Positions 18,333-26,793 of a stretch of DNA of 64,000 nucleotides are shown piece by piece. A model generated the notes under the pieces. That model was given only the letters and a program-made list of their open reading frames with translations, did not search any database and was not told the DNA's origin. The position numbers and the translations under genes were made by a program. The DNA comes from Pseudomonas sp. 6D_7.1_Bac1 (GTDB taxonomy: Bacteria; Pseudomonadota; Gammaproteobacteria; Pseudomonadales; Pseudomonadaceae). Each line of letters begins with the position of its first letter. The stretch's first letter is position 1. Location of the stretch: NCBI RefSeq assembly GCF_025465945.1, contig NZ_JANLNW010000084.1:181595-245594 (forward strand), written 5' to 3'.

Positions 18333-18968
18333 ATGAACAAGCCACAAACTCAACCGCAACTCAAACATGGTCGCGTCATTACCCCTGCCAGTCGCGGCTC
18401 TGTCGCTATAGAGGTCGGTCTTCTGGAAGGTTGGCAGGTCAACGAAATGGAAGGCGGGAAAAACTTCCCTTCACTGACCGCCGGGCCATTCCCCGCACCG
18501 TACGAGACGGACAGCGCCAGCGTTGCACCACCGGCTGACGGTTATATCCTCAGCGGCGGCAAGGCTGATGCTCGTGACTGCATCAACTACACCAACGAGG
18601 AAATGAGCAAAAAGCTCAATCGTCCGTTCACCTGGCCACTGCTCAACGTCGACCCCGGTCAGACCTTCCATGTTACCTGGCAGTACACCGCACCTCATAC
18701 CACCCGCGGCTACAGCTGGTTTATCACCAAGGATGGCTGGGACCCGAAGCAACGCATCAGCCGTGCGCAATTGGAAGCCAAACCGTTCGCTGATGACTTC
18801 TACACGCAGGTGCCTTACTACTCGCACAGCAGCGAACTCAAAGCCAAAGTCGAACATGAAGTGAAATTGCCCGTGGGCAAGAAAGGCCATCACGTCATTG
18901 TGTTGCTGTGGATTGTCGCCAACACCGGCAATGCGTTCTATCAAGCCTTCGACGTGGACTTCAAGTAA
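18333..18968 (+). CDS. AA10-type lytic polysaccharide monooxygenase lacking a signal peptide
   Basis: 211 residues. The sequence HGRVITPASRG from residue 12 corresponds to the mature N terminus of AA10/CBP21 enzymes. The second brace histidine is in TAPHTTRGYSWFITKDGW (His122), and the C-terminal NAFYQAFDVDF supplies the axial Phe (about residue 202). Family members cut chitin or cellulose oxidatively with a copper ion held by the amino group and ring of histidine 1. Here 11 polar residues (MNKPQTQPQLK) precede that histidine, and no signal peptide can be found in frame, because an upstream stop lies at 18285. See findings. Confidence 0.85.
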   Translation: MNKPQTQPQLKHGRVITPASRGSVAIEVGLLEGWQVNEMEGGKNFPSLTAGPFPAPYETDSASVAPPADGYILSGGKADARDCINYTNEEMSKKLNRPFTWPLLNVDPGQTFHVTWQYTAPHTTRGYSWFITKDGWDPKQRISRAQLEAKPFADDFYTQVPYYSHSSELKAKVEHEVKLPVGKKGHHVIVLLWIVANTGNAFYQAFDVDFK

Positions 18969-19011
18969 GCCCTCGTTCGTAGCGTGAACAGGTTCTAAAG
19001 GATTAGAGCCG

Positions 19012-19040
19012 AAAGCCCGGCAGCGATGCCGGGCTTTTTG
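19012..19040 (+). terminator. Terminator after the AA10 gene
   Basis: Stem AGCCCGGCA / TGCCGGGCT with a GCGA loop, followed by five T residues. Confidence 0.88.
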
Positions 19041-19115
19041 GTATCAGCTGTCGCTGCAGCCGTCACTTTGATGGAATACCATGGCGGCCTCTGACAACAA
19101 ACAGGATGGATTGTC

Positions 19116-19709
19116 ATGTCGAACACGGCCGAGCGCGTCAACATCATTGAGTCCCAGGTGTTGTCCCACGACTGGTACCTGCTCAAGAAAGTCACCTTTG
19201 ATTACCTGCGCAACAATGGTGTTTGGCAGCGACAAACCCGAGAGGTCTACGATCGTGGCAATGGCGCAGCCATTCTGCTGTTCAACCGCGCACAAAAAAC
19301 CATCATCCTGACCCGCCAGTTCAGGTTGCCGGTCTTCGTAAACGGTCATGACGGCTTGCTGGTTGAAGTGGCTGCGGGTCTGCTGGAAGGCTCCTCACCG
19401 CAGGAGCGCATTCGCGCCGAAGCGGAGGAGGAAACGGGCTATCGCGTTCACGATGTGCAGAAAGTATTCGAGGCTTACATGAGCCCGGGGTCGGTGACCG
19501 AGAAGCTGCATTTCTTTGTGGCTGAATATGATGCTTCTTCACGCGTCGGATCGGGTGGCGGGCTGGAGGCGGAAGCTGAAGATCTTGAGGTGCTGGAACT
19601 GAAGTTCGATGAGGCGCTCGAGGCGTTTTACAGTGGGCAGATCGTCGACGGGAAAACCATCATGCTGCTGCAGTACGCGGCGATGAAGGACATTTTTGCG
19701 GCGGTTTAG
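19116..19709 (+). CDS. nudK: NudK-type Nudix hydrolase (GDP-mannose/ADP-sugar pyrophosphatase family)
   Basis: 197 residues. The Nudix box of the NudK subgroup is present: AAGLLEGSSPQERIRAEAEEETGY, containing the REXXEE-type metal-binding glutamates. It is followed by SPGSVTEKLHFFVAEYD, characteristic of ADP-ribose and GDP-mannose pyrophosphatases. It hydrolyses nucleoside diphosphate sugars. Subgroup assignment is good; exact substrate is inferred. Confidence 0.88.
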   Translation: MSNTAERVNIIESQVLSHDWYLLKKVTFDYLRNNGVWQRQTREVYDRGNGAAILLFNRAQKTIILTRQFRLPVFVNGHDGLLVEVAAGLLEGSSPQERIRAEAEEETGYRVHDVQKVFEAYMSPGSVTEKLHFFVAEYDASSRVGSGGGLEAEAEDLEVLELKFDEALEAFYSGQIVDGKTIMLLQYAAMKDIFAAV

Positions 19710-19729
19710 ACCTGGCTCTTCTGAAGGAC

Positions 19730-19757
19730 AAAAAAAAGCCCGCGGGAGGGTGCGGGC
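19730..19757 (-). terminator. Hairpin with U-tract on the minus strand
   Basis: Stem GCCCGC / GCGGGC preceded on the plus strand by nine A residues, which is the form of a minus-strand terminator. It may also end nudK. No annotated minus-strand gene precedes it, so a short leftward RNA from about 19910 is possible. Confidence 0.5.
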
Positions 19758-19924
19758 CGAATGTTTCTTGAATGAGCGGCGGGGAATATAAGCGCTAAGG
19801 GCTGAAATCACTGTGAAAGATGTTTCATGCTTTATCCGCTCGACCGCTCGACCTATTAAGCCCACAAAACTCTAAACCGGGTGTAAGTTAGGTCCGGGCT
19901 TATCTCTCGTGAATGGAGGTGACT

Positions 19925-20116
19925 ATGAGCGTTCCGCTGCTTAGCAAAATGCACATGAACGGTTATCAAGTGGTCAGCGTCAACAGTGGTCTCTGGAAGG
20001 TCTGTACTCGTAATGACCGGCTCGGGTCCTTTGGCACCCGAGAAGAAGCGTTGGCCTACGCGGCGTCGTTGCCCGCCCGTAAATCCGGAGTGAAACCCGT
20101 TTCCCACATACAGTGA
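19925..20116 (+). CDS. Small hypothetical protein
   Basis: 63 residues, MSVPLLSKMHMNGYQVVSVN onward, with GLWKVCTRNDRLGSFGTREEALAYAASL. The pattern resembles DUF2188-like mini-domains (W-x-V...F.T..EA...A). A strong ribosome site GGAGGTGACT fixes the start. Function unknown. Confidence 0.65.
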   Translation: MSVPLLSKMHMNGYQVVSVNSGLWKVCTRNDRLGSFGTREEALAYAASLPARKSGVKPVSHIQ

Positions 20117-20167
20117 CGTGATTATCTGGAGATGTGTGTCTGCCTTTTCTCCAGCAGCCGCAAACAA

Positions 20168-20196
20168 AAAAAGAGCCCGCTTGTAGCGGGCTCTTT
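20168..20196. terminator. Bidirectional terminator
   Basis: Stem AAGAGCCCGCT / AGCGGGCTCTT with an A tract to the left and TTTCG to the right. It lies between the convergent genes ending at 20116 and 20199. Confidence 0.82.
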
Positions 20197-20198
20197 CG

Positions 20199-20399
20199 TC
20201 AGGAGTTATCGGTCGACTCAGGTTTGCGTCGATCCTTGCCGGAAGGATTGCCCATGTTCAGAAGCCTCCTCTCCACCAGCACATTTTCCAGTGCCTGGCG
20301 GGCTGAAGGTTCCAACTGATGTTCCCTTTCTTTGAGCTCAAGCAGGATCGGGCTGGACCAGGTTCTATAGGTCCGCTCGGCGATTCGTATCGGGTTCAT
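20199..20399 (-). CDS. Small hypothetical protein
   Basis: 66 residues, MNPIRIAERTYRTWSSPILL onward, highly charged, no membrane segment. A GGGAGA ribosome site precedes the ATG and a terminator follows, supporting a real gene. Function unknown. Confidence 0.6.
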   Translation of the reverse strand: MNPIRIAERTYRTWSSPILLELKEREHQLEPSARQALENVLVERRLLNMGNPSGKDRRKPESTDNS

Positions 20400-20493
20400 T
20401 TATGTCTCCCAGACGAGGTGCTCGCTTACAGCGCGGCTGTGTTTCCATATCGCGAAAATCCTAGTCGAGAAACCCGGGTGTCGCCAGTCGCTA

Positions 20494-21207
20494 TCACTTG
20501 TTGCCCTTGTGATCGCCGCTGATGATTTTGCCGATCGGCGTGATGAGTTCGGGTCTCTGGTTTCTCACGTTGCCCACGGCCATGTCGACCTTGAACCACT
20601 CGAAGGTTTCGGCAGGCTCGCCCTGGTGCAGCACCATCTGTTCGGCGCTCTCCTTGGGCATTGCCAGGTTGAGCCACTCTCGGGCCAGCTCCGGCGACAG
20701 AACCACCGGCCGCCGATCATGTAGATCGACCAGACCACCGGCACTGTCTGCGGTGAAAATCACAAAGCCATCGTCCTCCTTCGGTTCTCGCCCCCCTGCG
20801 GGGTACTGGCCAATGGCGGCACACAGAATGGGGGCCTGATCCCGGCGCCGGATAAGGTAGGGTTGTTTGTTCGGGCCGCCTTCATAGACCCACTCGAACC
20901 AGTTGTCGATAGGCACAATGGCGCGGTGTGGCCAGATTGCCCGGAAGAAAGAGCCGTGTGCGACTTTCTCAACCCGGGTATTGATCGGGACAGAGTGATC
21001 TTTCGAACCGTGCGGTCGCCAGCCCCAACGCACCCGATCAGCGTGCAAGGTTTCGCCTTCGAGGTGGAAGAGAGCGACCTGAGTCGTGGGGGCGACGTTG
21101 TACAGACCCAAAGGCTGGTCGCCCACAGTGTTGACCAGGGCATTGGGCATGCTCAGCGCCGCAACGAAGTCGTGGATGCCTCGGTACTGTGAAAGTCGTC
21201 CACACAT
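20494..21207 (-). CDS. yedK: SOS-response-associated peptidase (SRAP/YedK/HMCES family)
   Basis: 237 residues starting MCGRLSQYRG: Cys2, exposed after Met removal, is the residue that crosslinks to abasic sites. Other active-site motifs are YNVAPTTQV, INTRVEKV and CLIVPIDNWFEW-like AIVPIDNWFEWVYEGG. A histidine in the usual place is not obvious in the C-terminal part, where HDRRPVVL carries it. The protein shields abasic sites in single-stranded DNA. Confidence 0.92.
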   Translation of the reverse strand: MCGRLSQYRGIHDFVAALSMPNALVNTVGDQPLGLYNVAPTTQVALFHLEGETLHADRVRWGWRPHGSKDHSVPINTRVEKVAHGSFFRAIWPHRAIVPIDNWFEWVYEGGPNKQPYLIRRRDQAPILCAAIGQYPAGGREPKEDDGFVIFTADSAGGLVDLHDRRPVVLSPELAREWLNLAMPKESAEQMVLHQGEPAETFEWFKVDMAVGNVRNQRPELITPIGKIISGDHKGNK

Positions 21208-21573
21208 TGGAAAATCCTCCGGTGGAGATTTCAGCTTAGCCGAGTCGCGTCCGGGAAGGTGGATCTATGCTGGAAACTTGCTGCTGCGGCAGGCCAATTA
21301 TCTGTATTTCGACCCCGCTCCCGCACTTTAGTACGCCAACCACGCCTGTCCCATCCGGCGATTTTTCGTAGGTGCCTGTCTGGTGATTCTGGTTATGCCG
21401 TTTGCCTCTGTGTGTTGCCTATTTTGGTTATCGCAATAATTTTTTTTCAGTGTCCAGTGTGAACATGGCCGGATAGCATCCTGCAATGCTTAATACCAGC
21501 ACGGCTGTGCGACATCTGGGCATATCCCAACGCGTTGCCAGTTATTCCTGTAAATACTCCCTGGACTCCCGTT
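21208..21573. other. Gene-free intergenic stretch
   Basis: 366 bases between the SRAP gene and the M20 hydrolase. It contains a run of eight T residues near 21440 and AT-rich sequence suited to a promoter for the downstream gene. No hairpin or recognisable gene seen. Confidence 0.4.
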
Positions 21574-22776
21574 ATGGATAATCGCAGCCCCAACCAGACT
21601 TATGTCATTCCTGAAATCCAGAAGACACAAGATGAGTTCATTCGTATCCGTCGGCAGATCCATGCACACCCTGAGCTGGGCTTTGAAGAGGTCGAAACCA
21701 GTCGGTTGGTTGCCGCCAATTTAAAAGAATGGGGATACGAAGTACATGAGGGGATGGGTGGAACCGGGGTGGTTGGACGCCTCAAACTCGGCGATAGCCC
21801 AAAGAGCATTGGTCTTCGCGCTGATATGGACGCCTTGCCGATAGAGGAGGCCACAGGGCTTTCTTATGCCAGAAAATTTGCTGGGAAAATGCACGCCTGC
21901 GGCCATGATGGTCACACGGCTATCCTCTTGGCGGCGGCACATTACCTGGCCAAAACGCGTCGCTTCGCTGGCACGCTGAACCTGATTTTTCAGCCGGCCG
22001 AAGAAGGTCAGGGCGGGGCGTTGCGAATGATGGCAGATGGCTTGTTCGAGCGTTTTCCATGCGATGGCATCTACGCTTTACACAATACGCCAGGATTACC
22101 GGTGGGTATGTTCGCTGTGCTGCCGGGTGCAGTAGCGGCGTCTTCCGATACTGTCACTATCACCCTCAAGGGCAAGGGCGCACATGGTGCTAAGCCACAC
22201 TTCGGTCATGATCCGATAGTGGCGGCTGCTAGTCTGGTGATGGCGCTTCAGACTATCGTATCGCGCAACGTACCCGCGAGTGAGGCGGCGGTTGTTACTG
22301 TAGGCGCCATTCATGCCGGTAATGCCCACAATGTGATTCCCGAGCACGCCACGCTGCTGCTGACGGTGCGAGCAATGGATCACGCTGTTCGCGCACTACT
22401 TGAGCGGCGGATTCGCGAGTTGAGCGAGTCGCATGCGCTTAGTTTCGGGGTGACCGCCGAAATCGAATACAACTATGTCACTAGCGTGCTGGTGAATACC
22501 GAGAAAGAAACAGCGATTGCGCGTGCAGTCATCCTCGCCCAAGTGGGCGAGAAGAACATCTTCACGCCTCCTAGGAACATGCAAAACATGGGAGGGGAAG
22601 ACTTTTCCTGGATGCTGGAAAAAGTACCTGGGTGTTACGTGGCTCTCGGTAACGGTGTAGGCGAATTTGGCGGTTGCATGAACCACAACCCGGGTTATGA
22701 CTTTAACGATGAAGCTTTGCCAGTGGGAGCTAGTTACTGGGCCAACTTGGTCGAGCACTACTTGAAAAAAGATTGA
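21574..22776 (+). CDS. M20 family amidohydrolase (hippurate hydrolase/N-acyl-amino-acid amidohydrolase type)
   Basis: About 400 residues. Typical M20D motifs are IHAHPELGFEE, the metal site GLRADMDALPIEE, MHACGHDGHTAILLAAA, and the EE pair in IFQPAEEGQGG. The dimerisation domain carries GKGAHGAKPHFGHDPI, and a late metal ligand lies in MGGEDFSWML. It cleaves N-acyl amino acids with a di-metal centre in the cytoplasm. A TTG start at 21535 is possible; the ATG at 21574 is preferred. A transporter gene begun directly downstream is truncated, suggesting an uptake-plus-hydrolysis pair that has decayed. Confidence 0.9.
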   Translation: MDNRSPNQTYVIPEIQKTQDEFIRIRRQIHAHPELGFEEVETSRLVAANLKEWGYEVHEGMGGTGVVGRLKLGDSPKSIGLRADMDALPIEEATGLSYARKFAGKMHACGHDGHTAILLAAAHYLAKTRRFAGTLNLIFQPAEEGQGGALRMMADGLFERFPCDGIYALHNTPGLPVGMFAVLPGAVAASSDTVTITLKGKGAHGAKPHFGHDPIVAAASLVMALQTIVSRNVPASEAAVVTVGAIHAGNAHNVIPEHATLLLTVRAMDHAVRALLERRIRELSESHALSFGVTAEIEYNYVTSVLVNTEKETAIARAVILAQVGEKNIFTPPRNMQNMGGEDFSWMLEKVPGCYVALGNGVGEFGGCMNHNPGYDFNDEALPVGASYWANLVEHYLKKD

Positions 22777-22811
22777 TCCATATTCAAACCATTGCTGAGT
22801 GCGCGAGCAAA

Positions 22812-23036
22812 ATGAACGACACAATTATAATAAATGCAGCGTCTACCCCGGCGACAACGCCTACCGCCAGCGCAGGGAAGCAGCGGCGACTGATCATCGC
22901 CACCTCACTGGGTAACGGGCTAGAGATATTCGATTTTACCATTTACAGTTTTTTCGCATCGCTGATCGGCAGTATCGAGCTCGGTCAGGTAACGGCTGAT
23001 ACTCGATTCAATTTCTTCCATCCGCCGCTTGGATAA
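22812..23036 (+). pseudogene. N-terminal fragment of an MFS transporter
   Basis: From ATG 22812 the frame reads MNDTIIINAASTPATTPTAS, then RRLIIATSLGNGLEIFDFTIYSFFASLIG, the typical first membrane helix of metabolite:H+ symporter MFS proteins (about 430 residues when whole). After about 55 residues the similarity stops and the frame ends at 23036. What follows to 23233 looks non-coding. It begins 36 bases after the M20 gene, so it was probably the second gene of that operon. Confidence 0.7.
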
Positions 23037-23233
23037 ACGATATGGCCAGAGGCGTTAGTTGAGATGCTCGTGGATGCAGGTGTCTTCGAACCGGCTGCAT
23101 AACCGTCACCGCGAGTCCATATGCGTTTTTACACACTCTGGACCCAATGCGGACATACACTCGGTAACCATAGTGCACGGCAACAACGCCTCTTTTTTCT
23201 TAATCCCATACACCAACCAGAGCCCCTGAAGCG

Positions 23234-23875
23234 TCAGCGACAAATACTATCTGCCAATCTCCTGGCCTGCTGAGTCGCGGCCTCACGCGCGCTGCGATCA
23301 ACGTCTTCCCCCAAGATAGTTTTCTCCACAATCACCGAATGCACATCCGTCACGCCAACAAATTTCAGCCAGGCTTCAACATAGGGCTTCTGAAAGTCGA
23401 AGCGCGTTGCTGGCGTGATCGACTGCGCCGAAAAATCCAGGCCACGGGCGTACATCACCACAGCGGTTTTGTTGAGCAGCATGCCTTCCAGGCCGCGCTC
23501 TGTGTCAAAGCTGAACAGGATGTCTTTCTGCGACACCAGGTCGATGAAGTGCTTGAGTTTGTACGGGATACTGAAATTCCACAGCGGTACGGAAATGACC
23601 AGCACATCCGAGTGGTGCAGGTGACCTGCCAAATGTTTCAACGTGTTCCAGGCGTCTTGTTGTGCGGGGGTCAAGGGCGTGCCATTGAGTCCGGCGTATT
23701 TGGCCTCTATTGCCAGATCATCGAATTCCGGCAAAGCCATGTTCCAAAGGTCGAGAGTGATGATTTCGGTGTCCGGGGCGTGTTCTTGATAGCGCGCAAT
23801 GAAGCTGCGGGCGACTTCAAGGGAGGCCGAACGCTGCTTGCGTGGAGAACATTCAATATGGAGAAGGGTAGTCAT
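23234..23875 (-). CDS. azoR: FMN-dependent NADH:quinone oxidoreductase/azoreductase
   Basis: 213 residues from MTTLLHIECSPRKQRSASLEV. The flavodoxin-like fold is shown by IECSPRKQRSAS (FMN phosphate loop), VPLWNFSIPYKLKHFIDLV and VMYARG. Members reduce quinones and azo dyes with NADH. The frame opens at 23926, but the ATG at 23875 is the family start. It is transcribed divergently from the LysR gene at 23983, which is the likely regulator. Confidence 0.9.
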   Translation of the reverse strand: MTTLLHIECSPRKQRSASLEVARSFIARYQEHAPDTEIITLDLWNMALPEFDDLAIEAKYAGLNGTPLTPAQQDAWNTLKHLAGHLHHSDVLVISVPLWNFSIPYKLKHFIDLVSQKDILFSFDTERGLEGMLLNKTAVVMYARGLDFSAQSITPATRFDFQKPYVEAWLKFVGVTDVHSVIVEKTILGEDVDRSAREAATQQARRLADSICR

Positions 23876-23922
23876 GGCACGCCTCGAGTGGTGGGGGAGA
23901 TAAGGCAGGTGGGAGTATTGCA

Positions 23923-23987
23923 ACATAGTTTGATTTGAAATATAAATCGTAAATTGCCAAGCGATTAATCACGAATAAAACTATGTT
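23923..23987. promoter_or_regulatory. Divergent azoR/LysR control region with nested inverted repeats
   Basis: AACATAGTTT at 23923-23932 mirrors AAACTATGTT at 23978-23987, the latter overlapping the LysR start codon. Inside lies AATCG...CGATT (23946-23967), which fits a LysR-type T-N11-A box. Autoregulation and control of azoR are inferred. Confidence 0.5.
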
Positions 23988-24837
23988 CGATACTCTGCTG
24001 CTCAAAACATTTGTCACTGTTGTCGATGAAGAAGGCTTCAGCCGTGCAGCCCAGAAGCTGCACCTCACTCAGTCTGCGGTCAGTGGCCACGTGCGGCGAT
24101 TGGAGGAACAGATTGGTAAACCCCTGTTGACGCGTACCACCCGCTCCCAGCAACTGACTCCCGATGGCGAGCGCTTGGTCTCTTATGCGCGCACGATCCT
24201 TGTGCTGAACCGTGATGCCTGGGCAGAGCTGACGCGCACGCCGTTTCACGGACGGCTGCGGATCGGGGTGTCCGAGGATTTTGTCGAATCGCGGTTACTG
24301 CGCACTTTTCAGGATTTCGCGGCGCAGTACCCTGGCATGGAGATCGACGTGCAGGTGGGCATTCCTGGCACGCTGCTGAACCTGATGAAGGAAGGCCATC
24401 TGGAACTGGTCATCGGTTCTCTATGCGAAACCAGCGAAGCGGGGTTGCTGCTGTGGCAAGAACCGCTGGTGTGGGCGTGGTCGGCGCAACCCGTCGCCCA
24501 GTTACCGACACCGTTGCCGTTGGCCCTGTTCCCCGCGCCGTGCCCTTATCGCGAGGTAGCGCTGACGAGGCTGGCTCAGGCGGGGATCGCCCAACGCACG
24601 GCGATGTTATGCAGCAGCACCGCCGGGTTGCGGGCGGCGGCGCTTGCAGGCTTCGCGGTAGCGCCCATGACACTCAGTCAGGTGGGGCAAGGACTGGCGG
24701 TTCTCGGGGTAGAACAAGGGTTGCCGGATTTGCCGGATGCGCAATTTCGGTTGTTTACCTCTCCTGAAGCGGATCAGGCGATTGTGGCAGCGGTCACTCA
24801 GCTTATTGTGGAGTATTGCTCCACGCGGAGGGCTTAA
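23983..24837 (+). CDS. LysR family transcriptional regulator
   Basis: 284 residues. The N-terminal winged helix-turn-helix reads LKTFVTVVDEEGFSRAAQKLHLTQSAVSGHVRRLEEQIGKPLL (about residues 7-50), followed by an effector-binding domain beginning RLRIGVSEDFVESRLL. It is divergent from azoR and probably controls it. The ligand is unknown. Confidence 0.9.
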   Translation: MFDTLLLKTFVTVVDEEGFSRAAQKLHLTQSAVSGHVRRLEEQIGKPLLTRTTRSQQLTPDGERLVSYARTILVLNRDAWAELTRTPFHGRLRIGVSEDFVESRLLRTFQDFAAQYPGMEIDVQVGIPGTLLNLMKEGHLELVIGSLCETSEAGLLLWQEPLVWAWSAQPVAQLPTPLPLALFPAPCPYREVALTRLAQAGIAQRTAMLCSSTAGLRAAALAGFAVAPMTLSQVGQGLAVLGVEQGLPDLPDAQFRLFTSPEADQAIVAAVTQLIVEYCSTRRA

Positions 24838-24876
24838 CAGTCATTAACCGGACGTGGAGGTCATGGCTGCCGGTAG

Positions 24877-25140
24877 GGAGCAGGTATCACACCGTTTTTG
24901 AACCAGATCAGTGGAATTGAAGCTGGTGTCCTGAGCGCCGTGTTGTTGGGATATGGCCTTTCAGGGTTCTTCGGCAATCTTTTCTGGGGCTGAGTTGTCG
25001 AGCGTGATATGCGCCTCGCTGTGCTGAGCACGTCGCTGATTTTGGGCTTGTCACTGTTGCTGTTGTTCACCGGAACCAATCCATGGTTTGCCGTCGCTGC
25101 CGTCGCTGCCGTCGTGGTGCGGTGGCCGCCCCGGGCTCTA
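24877..25140 (+). pseudogene. Internal fragment of an MFS transporter with in-frame stop
   Basis: One frame reads GAGITPFLNQISGIEAGVLS, then AVLLGYGLSGFFGNLFWG, a TGA stop at 24991, then VVERDMRLAVLSTSLILGLS, LLLLFTGTNPWFAVAAV. This matches the middle of a drug-export type MFS protein (two membrane helices and the cytoplasmic loop), with the stop replacing the loop's usual Arg. Neither end of the gene is present. It lies between the LysR gene and the SDR gene. Confidence 0.72.
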
Positions 25141-25318
25141 TGCAAGTGCTTCCAAGTAGCGGCTTTCGCTAATGTGGTGACACATCCAGATTGTCCACGC
25201 TGGTGTATAAATAAAACGTATTTACAGCATTTTTCCGTTAAATCCGTTGGCATAGAGTGGATTCACCGGTTCGGAACACCGAGCTGAAACCCCGCTTCCA
25301 AGTCATCGGAGATTCAAC

Positions 25319-26068
25319 ATGAGCAATAAACTGGCAGGTAAAGTTGCACTGATCACTGGCGGCACCACCGGCATCGGTCTGGCATCGGCACAGGAGTTTG
25401 CGGCACAGGGCGCAACAGTCTTTATCACGGGCCGTCGTCAGACCGAACTGGATGCGGCTGTCGCACTCATCGGAGAGAAGGCCGTCGGGATCAAGGGCGA
25501 CGTGGCGAACCTGGCCGATCTGGACCACGTTTTTTCACAGATCGCAGCACAAGCCGGGCATCTCGACATCGTGTTTGCCAACGCTGGCGGTGGGGACATG
25601 CTGCCACTGGGGTCTATCACGGAAGAGCACTTCGATCGCATCTTCAGTGTCAACGTCAAGGGTCTGCTCTTTACCGTACAGAAGGCTCTGCCGTTACTGA
25701 AAGACGGTGGCTCGGTGATCCTGACGGCGTCCACCACGGCCACGCAAGGCACCGAAAGTTTCAGCGTTTACAGTGCGAGCAAAGCCGCTGTACGAAACTT
25801 CGCCCGCTCTTGGCTCCTCGACCTGAGGCCTCGCAACATTCGTGTGAACGCTATCAGCCCTGGCCCGATCGCCACTCCCGGGTTGGCAGGTCTGGTTCCG
25901 GCAGATCATGTCGACGGTCTATACGCCCACCTGTCCACACTGGTCCCAATGGGGCGGTTAGGTGATCCAAAAGAAGTGGCCAAGGCGGTCTTGTTCCTGG
26001 CCTCTGACGACAGCAGTTTCATTAACGGAATTGAACTGTTCGTTGATGGTGGCGCTGCACAAATCTGA
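25319..26068 (+). CDS. Short-chain dehydrogenase/reductase
   Basis: 249 residues, classical SDR. The cofactor loop is TGGTTGIGLASAQ with Arg-Arg after beta-2 (ITGRRQTE), suggesting NADP(H). NAG motif FANAGGGD, catalytic Ser and YSASK (Y near 153, K 157), and C-terminal NGIELFVDGG. Substrate unknown. The upstream region 25150-25318 is AT-rich and probably holds its promoter. The GST gene follows by 80 bases. Confidence 0.9.
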   Translation: MSNKLAGKVALITGGTTGIGLASAQEFAAQGATVFITGRRQTELDAAVALIGEKAVGIKGDVANLADLDHVFSQIAAQAGHLDIVFANAGGGDMLPLGSITEEHFDRIFSVNVKGLLFTVQKALPLLKDGGSVILTASTTATQGTESFSVYSASKAAVRNFARSWLLDLRPRNIRVNAISPGPIATPGLAGLVPADHVDGLYAHLSTLVPMGRLGDPKEVAKAVLFLASDDSSFINGIELFVDGGAAQI

Positions 26069-26148
26069 TTCCCATAGCTCTCGCGTCGAAACGCCTCTTG
26101 GGCGTTTCGACAAATGAGCTGTTCACATTTTATTCAGGCGGGAACGGC

Positions 26149-26778
26149 ATGATTACTCTTTATACCTGGACGACGCCAAACGGGCGAAAGGTTTCGATTT
26201 TGTTGGAAGAGTTGGGAGTTTCTTATGAGGTTCACCCTATCAACCTGAGCCAGCGGCAGCAGTTTACACCCGAGTTTTCGGCCATCTCTCCCAACAACCG
26301 CATCCCGGCGATTGTCGATTCCGATGCGGATAACCTGTCCGTGTTTGAGAGCGGCGCGATCCTGACCTACCTAGCCGAAAAGCATGGGCAGTTTCTGGAT
26401 GTCACCGGCCCTGGGCGGTACAAGGCACTGGAGTGGCTGAACTGGCAAATGGGCGGCTTCGGGCCAATGCTTGGCCAACTGGCGTTTTTCGAGAAGTTTT
26501 CCGGCGAAAAGTCGGCATTGGCTAGTTCGCGATTCATCGGTGAAGCCGATCGTTTGCTCACGGTTTTGGAACAGCGTTTTTCCGATGCACCCTATCTTGC
26601 AGGGGAGAAATACTCCATCGCTGACATCGCGACTTACCCTTGGGCGATTACTGCCACCACGTTCTTGCAGGATGTTCTTGCAGCGCAGTTGGTTGGAAAG
26701 CCCAATCTGTTTGCGTGGATGGACAGAGTCGGCAATCGACCGGCCGTTCAACGGGGGATGTCGGTACCAAGGCTTTGA
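26149..26778 (+). CDS. Glutathione S-transferase (YfcG/Ure2p-like)
   Basis: 209 residues from MITLYTWTTPNGRKVSILLE. The N-terminal thioredoxin-like domain has the YTWTTPNGRKVSI active-site stretch, PNNRIPAIVD and ESGAILTYLAEKHGQFL. The C-terminal helical domain has the Asp-containing N-capping box YSIADIATYPW. This matches the YfcG-like group with disulfide reductase activity. Probably co-transcribed with the SDR gene. Confidence 0.88.
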   Translation: MITLYTWTTPNGRKVSILLEELGVSYEVHPINLSQRQQFTPEFSAISPNNRIPAIVDSDADNLSVFESGAILTYLAEKHGQFLDVTGPGRYKALEWLNWQMGGFGPMLGQLAFFEKFSGEKSALASSRFIGEADRLLTVLEQRFSDAPYLAGEKYSIADIATYPWAITATTFLQDVLAAQLVGKPNLFAWMDRVGNRPAVQRGMSVPRL

Positions 26779-26793
26779 AAAGCGCGAACCAGA

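Noticed and set aside
25009..25287. Independent small membrane protein
   Set aside because: It is the downstream part of the broken MFS frame that begins at 24877, not a separate gene.
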